A stretch of 64,000 bases of DNA from Cinnamomum chago. Its lineage: Eukaryota > Streptophyta > Magnoliopsida > Laurales > Lauraceae. Where the stretch lies: positions 68,464,001 through 68,528,000 of the forward strand of contig CP142451.1 of NCBI GenBank assembly GCA_038049695.1, read 5' to 3'. How positions within the stretch are numbered: position 1 is the first letter of the stretch; the number at the start of each line of letters is the position of its first letter. Below, in pieces: positions 10,446 to 22,251 of the stretch. The notes under the pieces were generated by a model. That model had not been told where the DNA came from, did not search any database, and worked only from the letters and a program-made list of their open reading frames with translations. The position numbers and the translations under genes were made by a program.

Positions 10446-12831
10446 ATCTCCCCCTTTGCAATTTGATGGCAACTTACCCATCATTGAAATACACACTTAG
10501 TCTTCAGCTCCCCCTCAGCTGGACAAGTCTTGAAATCTTCTTCTTGGATGCTCCTTCTCTTAGCTTGGGCTCTTGGGCTCTTTTCTTCAATCTTCTTGAT
10601 GCTTGGTGCTTGATCATTCTTCAAGCTTTCTTATCATCTTCCTCTCTATGGCCAAGCATCTTCTTTAGCTCCAAGCTTTCTTTCTTCTATTTGCTCTCCC
10701 CCTTTGACCATGCTTCTTTCTCCTCTTGAGAACTTGAAAGCTTTCTCCCCCTTTGATGGATAGGAGATCTTCGAGTACTTGAACTCTCGAACTCTCTCCC
10801 CCTTTGATGAGTAGGAGATCTTTGAGTACTTAAACTCTCTCCCCCTTTGACATTAAATTGCAAAGGAACCTACACACATGAAATAAGGAAAATACCTTTA
10901 GTAGCACCTGTTAACAAATGAAATCGAAAATGAAATACATAACAGGCTATCATGTATGGAAGTTATCTCTAAGGGCTCAAAGGCAATCCAAGGGTGAATT
11001 TGATCAAACTAATACTTCCTATGAAGGTTTACACTCCCCCTCAATCCATTCTCTTCTTTTGTCAAGCTTTTGACAAGATATAACTATTAGATTCAAGAAG
11101 TATATGGTTTATCCAAGTGAGGGTCAACTTCAAGGAAAGGATTAGATTCATTTAACTATAAGGCTCAAATGATCAAATTACCAAAAGAGAGCTAGGTCAA
11201 ATGAGAGAAACGATCATGGATACCAATTGAAATAAACATATCAATTGAGATTAAAGGATGTGACTATAAACTCAATCACTCTAAAATGGATTTAAAAGTA
11301 TAACTATTAGGAAAAAATCCAAATTGGAATTATCCATGATGCAATGGGGTTTACTAAACATAGCATTAAATAATTTAACTATGGAAAGCATATGCTATGT
11401 AAAGTTTTGAAAATCATTTCATTCAAACAATAAATATGACTATTAATGTGCAAGAATGAGTGAAATGAAATTCAAACATGAAGCCAACCTCAACTAATAA
11501 CCAACCAATATTATTAACACATAAACATGGTGGTCATGAGATATACCTATATGAGCAAGTGAGGAGGCAACATGAGCATTATGATGCTAATGGTGTGTGA
11601 CATGGAACAATCATATTACTTATCAAGTTCAATCCAATGCACACAAGGTTTATCACATTCACAAGAAATCAAATTAATCAAACATTATACTAATTGAATC
11701 CAATTGAATTTGATAACATGATAAAGAGCAAGAATGTGACAAAATTCCATCAAGCATCACAAATGCATATTCATCACTTTTAAAGATATAACTATTGAGC
11801 ATAGTGATGAACAAGGTAAATTGCAATGCAAAAGGATATTACTTTGAAATGCATGCAATTTCCAAAGTGACATAATCATATGAATTCAACTACTAGGATA
11901 TCCATCAACCATCATAAATGTAAGGAATGGATTTCAAAGAGTTTCATATGATTAAGATCACTACTATGAAGTTGAAACATGTGTAAGGATGATACCAAGA
12001 GAATCTACATGAATCAACATCATAACCATCCAAAAAAAAATTGACTATTAGGCATAGAGGATGGATTTGGGTTCTAGTATGGTTTCTACATATATTACTA
12101 AGATCACAACCATACATTGGAACCAATAGTCATTTGCATATACAAGGAATGTAAACACACAAGCAAAGATGCAAACAACATACATTTCCATTTCTAAGAT
12201 AATGAAACCAAAAGAAAAGGAAATGAAAACATGGAGCATGCTTTAGATGAATATAACTAATGATGTTATAGGCATTTCCATTCAAACAATCTTCAAATCA
12301 TTTTGAAAAAACAAAATCCAACAATGAGCATAAAAAGAATGATTTTGAAGATCAATTTTCAACATTGTATTTTAAAAGATATAACTTAATTGAAACACAT
12401 ACAAGTTGATTTTTCAAACCAATGATTTTCCATATGAAAATATAACTTAGGAATCCATGGAAAAACTTGAATTGATTCAAATCATTTGTTCAAAAAAATA
12501 TTACTATCATATCTACACAAATGATTCAACAACAATTGATCATGAAGAGTCTAGCTATGAAAGCTTTTGAAATCACAATCAATTGATCATGTAGAAATGC
12601 AATGCAAAACATAAATGTGCAAAAAGCAAATCAAACATGATGAAATTATAATCAAAAGATTTTGAAAACCATGAAGTGTAACTAGAATGGTGCATGAAAA
12701 CAAAATCAATTGATCATAAAGAAACAATGCATTTAAATAATTGTAACTAAGAAAGAACAAAATGCAAAGCAACAAGACCAACAAAATGATTTAACTATTA
12801 AAGAATAGGTTGGTCAAGTAGGTTCAAGGCC
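10446..12831 (-). other. NA-Sire unit 3 non-coding region with multiple polypurine tracts
   Basis: Copy of 4368-6753. PPT next to the LTR at 10448-10458 and further CAAAGGGGGAGA copies (element sense) up to about 10850. No coding frame worth calling. Confidence 0.8.
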
Positions 12832-14396
12832 CTAAGGTTTGTCTAGGTAAATAACTTTAGGAATCCACCTAAGGTCTTGAGAGGGTTGAACTTTGAGGTC
12901 TATTTTGGACTTCTCACCAACTATAGGAGATTTAACTTGATAAATTTTCAATTTGAACTTATCACCATGATATTTAGATCTTACTAAATTTGGCTTAGAA
13001 TGGTGATTAGTCTTTTGATGTTGGTGAGTTTGTTTCTTTGGGGATTGTTTCACTTTTCTTTTCTTCTTACTTTCTCCCTTTACTTGACTTTTGAATTTTA
13101 GATTTAACTTAGCAACTTTCTTCAAAAGTTCTTTCATGGGTTCATATAAGGGAGGTAGGTTGAGAAGCTTTTTGTTCTTAGATTCTTTCAAGCTTGGTTT
13201 AACTTGTTTAAGCTTTTTAGAATCTATCTTGGGAGACTCCTTGTTAATTGGTTTAACTTGTTTAAGCTTTATGGAGTCTTCCTTGGATTTTAGTGTCTTA
13301 CCCTTCAAGTAAGATTTTACTTTCTTTGGTTCAAAGAAGGGATTAGACACATTGCTTCTTCTTAGTTTGCACTCAAACCTAAAGTGTCCTTCATTGCCAC
13401 AATAATCACATTTTGTTTTGGGCAAGTGACAAAGAGTGCTAGAGAAAGAGGACTCACCTTTCACAAATGTGTTGGTGAATTTAGGGTCATAAGACATATT
13501 CCTATTAAATCCAATACCCGTCCTATCTCCATGAGGTTTACCCAATTTAAATAATTTTTCAAGTCTATCTTCACTTTGGGTAAACTTGCACTCATACTTT
13601 TGTTTATACTCTTCAAGTTGAGTGACTTTTGTTTTAAGGGTTGAATTTTCATTTTTAACTTTTGTTAGTTCATTTTCAATTCCCTTAAAATTGTTTAGCT
13701 CTTCATAGGCAAGTTTTAACTTAGATTTAAGCTCATTAACAACATTTGATCCAAGTTCTAAAGTTTTTAAATTACTTTGAGCATTAGACAAATTTTCATT
13801 GGAAATTGTCAACTTGGATTTTAAATAGTTAATGTTTTCATCTTGTCTTTTAATTGTATCTCTTAGGTTCAAATTTTCATTTTTAAGCTCATCACAATTT
13901 ATCTTAATCTCATTTAATTCATCTTGAGCATTAGATAAATTTTCCTTAGAGATAGTCAATTTAGATTCAAGATTGTTAAAGTCTTTACCTTGCCTTTGTA
14001 ATTGATCTCTTAGAGATTTTCCTTATTGACATTTTCATAACCCATCTTTAATTCTTTTAGTTCATCTTGAATGTTGGATAGGTTATTTAAAGAGATCATG
14101 AACTTAGAGTCTAGACATTTTATTACTTCTTCTTTCTCTCTAAGTTCATCTTTTGAAGAGGCTAGCTCTTTGTTTAGTCTATTTGATTCTTCTTTTAGAC
14201 TTTTATTTCTCTTATCAAGCTTTGAAGATAATGTATATAATTCATTATAGGCTTGTTGAAGATCATCTTCATCATACTCATTTTCTTCCTCTTTTGAGTC
14301 AAATTGATATTCATTTAAGTGAGGGTTTGAATCTCCAATATAAGGAAGAATGAGGGGTCTAGAAGAATCTACAAAGTCTAGCATAGTGGAGTCCAT
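12832..14396 (-). pseudogene. Gag-derived coiled-coil and zinc-knuckle frame, NA-Sire unit 3 (broken)
   Basis: Copy of the unit 2 frame, with the same single break, so units 2 and 3 are closer to each other than to unit 1. The zinc knuckle and the basic C-terminal tail are present. Confidence 0.85.
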
Positions 14397-14746
14397 TCTA
14401 ATGATTTTCAAATAAGCACTACTCTAGGGTTTTAACTCTAGGTTTTTACACCTAATCAAGAGTTCCAAACACTTGATCCTAAGGGATTAGAGCACTTGGC
14501 TCTGATACCACTTGTTGAGGGGTCTGAATTTCTTCAAAACCCTTGAGGACCCACATCCTCTTAACACGGATCACCAAATGGTACCTATCAGAGTCCAGAC
14601 ACATGGAGCACGATAGTCCCCCCCCACATGCTTGCCACGAACGGAGAGTCTCTATTTATCCGCTATTTCAAGCGAGAGTTTCCGTGGATGCGAGTGATCA
14701 CGACTCACAAGGAGTTTTTCCGAGGCTCTACAGCTCTGATACCACT

Positions 14747-16522
14747 TGAAAGTCCTCGGGATCCTAACCCTAGAGGGGGGGGGGGTGAATAGGGTGTGCT
14801 ACAACTATGACCAATTTAAACCAATTTTAACTTCTTAAAGCAAACTAGTCACATGTGATGATAAACCGTACAATATGCGGAAGCTAACAAAACAACCACC
14901 ACAAATGCAAGCACCACAACACCAAGGTTTATAGTGGTTCGGCCTCAATGCCTACATCCACTACCGGCTTGTGATCCAATCACCCCACCGGATTTCCACT
15001 ATTTATGCTTTTTCAAAGGCTAAGCAATAACCTATACAATGTTGCTTTTCAAGGCTAAACAACAACCTCTTAATTGTGCTTTTCTAGGCTAAGCAATAAC
15101 CTTTACAAAATGCTTTTCTAAGGCTAAGCAATAACCTTACAAGATGCTTTTCTTAGGCTAAGCAATAACCTTACACAATGCTTTTCTTAGGCTAAGCAAT
15201 AACCTTTACAAATCAAGATTTCTCTAAGAAAGTGTTTACACAACACTCTAAGAGATTACAATTTAAGGCTCAATGAAATTGCCTCTAAATAGGCTAATGT
15301 GAAACTGTAATACAAATTACAACCATACACCCAAATATGCTAAAGTGTGTGCACAAGTGTATGAGTGTGTTTCTTCAATCAATTTCTACAATGAATCTCT
15401 TAATTGAATGCATGATGCATTTTAAAATCAAAGCTTATAAAATGATGATTGAAGAGAAAACTAATCACATGAGAAATTCAAACAACTTTAAGAAATGAAC
15501 TTAAACAAGTTGTATGAATGTTAAAGTCTAAGGATGCATGTGATTTAGTTAGGAGAGTTTGCAAACCAATCTAATTTATCAAGGATGATTTTGAGTTTGC
15601 TAAACATCTCTAGAAATCATGCATAAGTGAAATTACAAAGAATTAGGCATGCATGGATTTCATTTTAATGGAAATCAAAATACTAGTAATGTGTACCTTA
15701 TGAAAAGTCAAGCATTTGATTTCCAAATGGCCCTCTAGCCTTTCCAACTTCTTCCCCTTTCTTTGGCTCCAAAAAGGTCTCAAAGGTTCATGGTTCAAGC
15801 CTTCAAAAAGGTTGGAAATGAATGGACTTTATAGCAAAAAAGTTGCCAACGGCTAGTCCTCGGTCGACCGCCAAAGAGGTCTCGGTCGACCGGGAAGGCA
15901 CAACGGTCAGAATTCTGACCGTTGGAGGTTTCAGTTCAGAAACTGCAGAAATTACCTCCAGTTGTCTCGGTCGACCGAGACCTGTGTCTCGGTCGACCGG
16001 CGACACTGCCGGGACAACCCCCCTTTTTACAAAAAAAAACAACTTTTGCCATTTCAAAGGTATTTCTTTAGGAGGATTTTTGGGCCACTAAACCAAGCTA
16101 GAATACATGTTTTAAGACATTCTAAGATGTTTAAAAAACATGAAAACACAAAGCCTAAGATGATTCAAAAGTTTAAAACCAAAGGCTAGCTTGATTTGAT
16201 CAAACTCTTTTCAAATGAAAATGCATACAAAAATGATTCTTTTTGTGAAGAATGTATGCAAGACTCAAACCTAAATTCACAAGAAGATTTTCCAAAAGTA
16301 ATGCACAAGGAAATAGGTTTTCAAAAGAGTTTGGGTTTCAAAACTAATGCATCCAAGTTTAAAACCAAAACATGCATAAAACAAAAGCTTTTCCAAATCT
16401 TAAAAGCTATGCATGTATAAAACTAGATTTCAAGGTTTTCTAAAACAATGCAAGTGTGAGTTAATCAAATGATGCTAAAGTGCAAATGCATCCATCAAAT
16501 TGCAAATACAAAATTCCTAACA
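14747..16522 (-). repeat. NA-Sire LTR 3, right-hand terminal LTR of the array (1776 bp)
   Basis: Same as LTRs 1 and 2 (11 G at the homopolymer; promoter module at 15826-15999; 35-bp repeats at 15009-15214). It ends exactly at CCTAACA (16522). Instead of a PPT, Z-family LTR sequence follows, so this is the outer boundary of the insertion. The next five bases, ATGTC (16523-16527), are the predicted target duplication; its partner would lie left of the window. Confidence 0.85.
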
Positions 16523-16744
16523 ATGTCTCCCATATGTGGATCTCATCCATATACATATATCACATCTAATATACTAATGGGACCCGGTTCATCTCATAAA
16601 CCATCATGTCATATGTATTGGTTATGTGCATTAAGTAATAAAATACCATTCATCTTATGAAAGGAAAGCATGATTTTATTGATAAATAAAGAAATTAATC
16701 AATTTATTACATCAACTAATGGATTGAGTCCATACAATCTAACA
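16523..16744 (-). repeat. Z-family LTR fragment (copy C), host of the tandem array
   Basis: Matches the right-hand 220 bp of the Z solo LTRs at 18325-20083 and 38656-40329, ending ACAATCTAACA. It begins abruptly where the tandem array is inserted, so the remainder should lie left of the array. After 16744 the Gypsy-2 gag sequence starts at once; AGAAC (16745-16749) may be its target duplication. Confidence 0.8.
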
Positions 16745-18324
16745 AGAACAAGTACCAACTCTTGCTTCAAAAGAAGCAAAGCAAGCGCACTCACAAGCGC
16801 CCTAGCAGCTGCCGAAGCGTCATCTCCCTCAACAACTCTTGAACCGGGTCGACCTCTTCTCCCCGGACCATCGTCTTAGGGTCATTGGGACCATTCCCAC
16901 TCCCCGTAGAAGAAACTGTACCTGCCAAGAAGCAGAAAACCGCCCCTAAACATGTCATTACTCTGACACCAAGGGCGATAATCAAAAAGTCTGAAGCCCG
17001 TGGAAACCCCACGAAGCCCTAAACTGCAAGAAATCAAGCCTGCCCCCGAGACCTTCCCCAAAACAAAGGAGGTCCCAAACATCTGCAAAGCCAGCATACC
17101 TGGTCCCTCTCAAGGAGAACCGGTTCTACCCTCTCTCTCACATGAAAGAGGAGAAACCTACCCTCCACCAAACAAACAAATCAACTCAGCATGAGCCGGC
17201 TTGCTCCTACAAGCCCAAAATCAAGTCATGCATCACCAGGCCACTGGAAGAACCTGCTAAGGCCTACACTCCTGTGAGTCGACCCTTCATCTCAATAGGG
17301 GCCGAACTTGCAAAATTCAAAGCCTCACTACGACAGGCAAATGACCGCGTCCAGATCCTGTCCATTCCTAGCTTCAAAGAAGACAAGCTCGGCTACTGCG
17401 CATGGGGGACTACATCCTTCATCGCCAGCGCACAACCAGAGTTGACCAAAGCTCAAATTGCTTGTCGTATACGTTGCCGCACGACATATCGACAAAAAAA
17501 ACTAGAGAAGCAAAGAACCCAGTATTCTACCCTTCAGGTCTCTAAAAAATGGGTCGAAAAATAAAGACCCGACCAAGTTGTTGCTGTCTATATGGTTGGA
17601 AAAACCAGAAGTTGGCAACCAAAATTCATGTCAGACGACCGGTGACTCGCAGCGTCTTCCGGACACGGAGACATAAGGAGGATTCTCCCGCTCCTTCAAG
17701 CCAAGGACTTCGGAGTAACCACTCCTTCGACTCTTCATCCAAAAGAATGAGCTCCAGCTCAGTCACCAAGACGATATCCTCATTCAACTCTTGAAGGATG
17801 AACGTCCTGGTTACAAATGCTGAGCGGCCTCCACCGCATGATGACGTAACAGCATGCATCCTGTAGTTGGAGCAAGGACAGTAGAGAATTGGGGCTCTAA
17901 TGGAAAACCTCCTCCTCACTTTCCAGCGTCCACCGAACAATGAAACTCCTCCGAGTCACCAAGATGATGAGGAAAACAATGAATCACACGCCCTTACCAA
18001 AAAGGACGTTGACGATATCCTCGCTAAAGAAAAAGAAGAGGATACGCTGAAGGAACATGGGATCAAGCCACCATATCCCTTATGGATGGACTCGGTTCCA
18101 TTCCCTGCAAAATTCAAACAACCTACGCTCCAAACATATACGGGGAAAGGTTCAGCCAGACAGCATATCATCCACTCTAAGATCCGGACAGGAGCTATTG
18201 CGGATCAAGACGTCCTCAAGATCCGTCTCTTTGCAAGTACCCTAAAAGGCACGGCCTTCGATTGGTACTCCACTCCGCTGGAGGACTACATCCAAAACTG
18301 GGTCATGCTGGAGACACACTTCCT
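16745..18324 (+). pseudogene. Gypsy-2 piece 1: gag N-terminal to central part (fossil)
   Basis: Aligns along its length with Gypsy-1 gag (from about 50464 to 52075). Shared blocks include KRTYKRP-like basic sequence, the MDSVPFP segment, TYTGKGSARQH, and the start of the Retrotrans_gag domain (ASTLKGTAFDWYSTPLED). It is an old Tat-type Ty3/gypsy copy with multiple breaks. It ends where a Z solo LTR is inserted, flanked by TTCCT at 18320-18324 and 20084-20088. No LTR of this element is in the window. Confidence 0.85.
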
Positions 18325-20083
18325 TATTGGAAGTAGGTGGGCCTTCCAGACATGTTTCAAAAAATTTTGACCCACTTGATGCAGGGATCAATTGTCTAGA
18401 AAGGCAACAAACCCAATCCAGGATGCAATTCCTCAAACTCATAAACCATGTACAGCAATATATCCTATCTAAACTATAGAAAACAACACCTAAACATGCA
18501 ACCACGAAATCTACAACATACAAGGATGTAGATTTATACCTTTGGAGCCTTGTAGTGCTCTAATGGAGAATTTGAGTTCTTTTTTTTATGATGAACACCT
18601 TCACTAACCAAATCAGAATCTCCAACACCTTTTGATCTTCCACGCTATGACCCGTATTAGATCTCTTTTTCTCAAAAAGATGGTGGAATCTTCAAGAGAA
18701 AACCCAACTAGAAACTCCAAGGAACTAGAGGAGAAAGAGATGAGAGAAACTTGTGCAACACTTGCACTATGAGGAGGGCTTTATGTGGAACACAATGGTG
18801 GACGTCCAAGAGGGGTTCATTCCTCTATTTGTAGTCCTCCATTCCACCTCTTTTTCTATTTGAAATAGAAGTTTAACTCCCATTACAAAATAGTAACCTT
18901 CTCCCTTGCTAGTTGCCATAGAAGTCTCACTTCCACAACAATTAATAGCTTTCTCCTTTCTAATTAACATAGAAGTCCTACTTCCATTAATAATTAGTAA
19001 CTTACTATTACCACTATTAGAAGTCTCACTTCTAATAGAAATAGTAACCTTCCTATTAGAGTTCAAGTAGAATTAGTATCTTTCTAATAATTTGGGCTAG
19101 CATGGGGACCACTAGGGATTCCTTAGAAAGCTGGCTCCAACCGGGACACGCTACCCCACATCTCATGTGCAATCCGGGCCCACAGTTAATTGCAAATAAC
19201 TCCACTATATAAATGCAATTGTACTCCAGTCTTAGGAATAAATTACAATGAAGACCCTAAACTTCCTCAGTACCACAAGTAGGCCCCTCTATCATTATCC
19301 ATGGATCAATTGGAATAAATCTGTCTCATCCAATCTTAGATCCACGTCTTATTATCCTTGAGCCCCAATTAATTATAGTGATCATTTGGTACCGCTCCAA
19401 TTAACTCTTAATTGGAATGGGTGCGCACTTACCAATGATAAATCCATTAATCAACATAAGGAGATAATGTAGATAGATTCCATCTTGATCATTGCATGTT
19501 CCCACAGTCCTACTACCACATACCCAAGACACCGAGGTGTTGACCTACAGTTGGCCTCACTCATTGGTGACTCAAAGCAAATGAATAGACAGAAACTTGA
19601 GTTCATCAATGTCTCAGGATTGAGAGCCTATTGCTAGGGAATTATGAAAGCAGTCCTTAAATCGAGACAATATTTCATAAGGTGATTCTCATGGTCCTTC
19701 AATACATCCAATGTACCAGCACTATGATCCAGAATCTTACATTCTGATGATCGAGAAAAATCACACATCTCATAGTGATTAAAGTGCTGCAACCTTGTCA
19801 GATGAGATGCCCAGTCTCATCACTGGTTGTGAAGATATTTTAAGTATAAGATTTGTGACACATATCTCCCATATGTGGATCTCATCCATATACATATATC
19901 ACAGCTAATATACTAATGGGACCCGGTTCATCTCATGAACCATTATGTCATATGTATTGGTCATGTGCATTAAGTAATAAATTATCATTCATCTCATGAA
20001 AGGAAAGCATGATTATATTGATAAATACAGAAATTAATCAATTTATTACATCAACTGATGGATTGAGACCATACAATCTAACA
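18325..20083 (-). mobile_element. Z-family solo LTR, copy A (1759 bp)
   Basis: Exact 5-bp target duplication TTCCT on both sides (18320-18324, 20084-20088). The insert interrupts Gypsy-2 gag, which resumes in register. Minus-strand termini are TGTTAGATTG and CTTCCAATA, unusual in ending TA rather than CA. A weak TATA-like CTACAAATAGAGG lies near 18820-18835 on the minus strand, which sets the orientation. No internal coding sequence, so it is a solo LTR. Class unknown. The small frame at 18767-19066 is not a gene. Confidence 0.85.
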
Positions 20084-22093
20084 TTCCTGACCCACTTCAA
20101 AGGTGAAGATCACCCTATTACTATGTTACAGCTCTGCAGCCTAAAACAGGGAGAGAATGAGTCAACATACGACTTCATTCACAAGTGGAAGGCAATGGTG
20201 TACAAGTGCTCGGATGTACTGCCACAAGTGTCGCTGGTCGACATCTGCCATAACAGCATGAGAGCAAGGATCCGCTCTATGATTATCGGCAACAAATCAA
20301 AAAACCTGGGAGAACTCCTATAAGCAACAATGGAGGCTGAAACGGTGATCAAAGACCTTAATAGTAAGAAATCATCAAAGAAAGAGCCAACCTCCATTAC
20401 GACCTCGAAACCAGAGAAAAAGGAGGTTCTTAATGTGCAAACCAAGTCAGCTCCTCAACAACCAAAGAAAGCTGAAAAAAATTGTAGGTAAAAAACCTGA
20501 ACTCTCTGAAGCCTTCAAAGAACGAGTAGAAAAGAAATACCCGTTCGATGAAGATGTTGAAGAAATTTTTTAGGCTCTCGTAGCAAATGAAAAACTCACA
20601 TTACCTGATCCCAAAAGACCAGGAGATGTTGGCAAAACCAATGATCCTCGGTATTGTCCATACCACTAGATGGTCTCACATCCTCTCAATCAATGCTTCA
20701 TTGTGAGAGAGAAGATCAACGAGATGTGGAAAAACAGAGTCATCACCTTTGACAAAAACTATGGGTCCGCCTCCGTCAACATGGTGTCATATGGACAAAC
20801 TTCCAAGTCACCAAAAGAGAAGATCACTACTTCCTTCAAGGTGATAAAAATGACTCAGACGTCCCGAGAGTTGGTTCCTTATCCAACATCGGACGGACAA
20901 CCCATATGGGTGCATCCCGATCTCCTAGAAGATGAAAATTGGGAGATCGTCAAAACAAAGCCTACCACTTAACAACGAAGGCAAGCCAAGAGACAACTCT
21001 GCAAGCTCAAACAGCAGGAGAAGACTCAATCAAAGCAAGAAGTCCCTGAAAAGGAAGTGACCTCTTCCACTGCTTCACTGGGGGCAAGGGAAGAATCCAA
21101 GACTTCAAAGGCGGTAAGAAAATTCACCCTAGGTGATTTCATGCCACCTCATTATAGAAATGAAACTATGCAGGGGCCATCATACTCTTGCAACTCAGTA
21201 ATTGGATTCTCCATGGATGGGTACGAGTCCAGTGATATTGCCAGTGATACCGATGAGTGGGAAGAATCCCTTGAAACAGGAGAATACCTCACCGATGAGG
21301 AATGGATTCCCGAATCTCATCTTATGCCAGTAATCTGGTATAAACCATTACAGCCACAAGGATCCTGGTCTAATGATGAAGAAGACCAAGACGCTGTTCA
21401 AGAAAGTGTTGTTGATCCAGCATAAGCAAGCGCTCCAATGGAACCCAACATTAATGAACCACGAGGAGCATATGACGAAGAAGATTTGGCCCCTATGCCT
21501 GATCTCGAAGAATATGCCAGAATCTTGCAACGTCTTGCCATAAAGCGGGAGCAAGATCGCATCAATAAACTTCGTCAAAATCAAAATCCAGAACCAGAAA
21601 TCCCGGATTGATGAAAACTGTTGGGTTGATGATCCCCTCACATCTGAAGACGAGTCTGAATCTCAACAGTACGTTGCTTGCAATGCGATAGTTCGGGATG
21701 ATCATGCCTCTGAAGCTTCATCTGTCGATGCCTCAGATTCTCAGACTACATCCGGTAGCATATCTTCTGGAGTTGCATCTCCTCAGGTGACTTCCACAGA
21801 GATATCATCTTCTCAGCCTTCGTCTCCTAAAACTGTGACGTCGGAACTCAAACCACTTCCGACTGATCATCTCGAAAAAGCTCATGCCAATGAAGTCTTC
21901 TTCACTGAAAATCCGGTCAACTGGTCCCAGATACCCGACCTCATAGACGATGTCTGGACCGATAAACTGCTCAACGAAGAAGAGAAGTTGCTAGATGTTG
22001 TTCAGGACTTGCTCTCGGAAAATGCTCCGTGCAACGTGATCACTAAAGACGACAATACTACTACAGAGACGTCTTCAGCAAATGACAAAGATT
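20084..22093 (+). pseudogene. Gypsy-2 piece 2: gag C-terminal part into pol N-terminal spacer (fossil)
   Basis: Continues piece 1. It holds the rest of the Retrotrans_gag domain (HFKGEDHPITM, LCSLKQGENESTYDFIHKWKAM), the VSHPLNQCF segment, the acidic YESSDIASDTDEWEES block and spacer sequence matching Gypsy-1 to about 54015. Some acidic/serine-rich spacer here (about 21700-21790) has no match in Gypsy-1, so the two copies differ by indels. Multiple breaks. It ends at the NA-Sire insertion (AGATT, 22089-22093). Confidence 0.85.
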
Positions 22094-22251
22094 TGAAAGT
22101 CCGGGATCCTAACCCTAGAGGGGGGGTGGATAGGGTGAGCTACAATATGTGACCAATTATGACAAATTTTAACTCCTTTAAAATAAACTAGTCACAAGTG
22201 ATGATAAACAAACAAAATGCGGAAGCTAATAAAAAGAATCACCACAACGCA
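22094..22251 (-). repeat. NA-Sire 3' LTR, first segment
   Basis: Begins TGAAAGTCCGGGATCC and a 7-G tract (about 22119-22125), the minus-strand LTR 3' end. It is interrupted at 22251 by solo LTR D1 (target duplication ACGCA 22247-22251 and 25418-25422) and continues at 25418-26949 and 29151-29304. Confidence 0.85.

Larger units (their letters stand above)
1..16522 (-). mobile_element. NA-Sire tandem array: three LTRs alternating with internal regions
   Basis: Seen: near-identical units repeat with a period of 6076 to 6080 bp. LTRs of about 1.78 kb (2593-4367, 8669-10445, 14747-16522) alternate with internal regions of about 4.3 kb. On the minus strand each LTR runs TGTTAGGAATTTTG to GGACTTTCA, is followed by an initiator-Met PBS, and is preceded by a polypurine tract, so every unit is in the same orientation. 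The left end lies outside the window. The right end is an exact LTR end at 16522 inside a Z-family LTR. Units differ mainly in one homopolymer length and in one difference shared by units 2 and 3, so the array is very young. Known: such arrays arise by unequal recombination between LTRs or by concatenation. Inference: a non-autonomous Sirevirus derivative that needs enzymes from an element like the one at 40607. Confidence 0.9.

Noticed and set aside
1-16522. The 6.08-kb array as a classical satellite
   Set aside because: Each period contains a full LTR, PBS, PPT and coding region in retroelement order, so it is a tandem retroelement.
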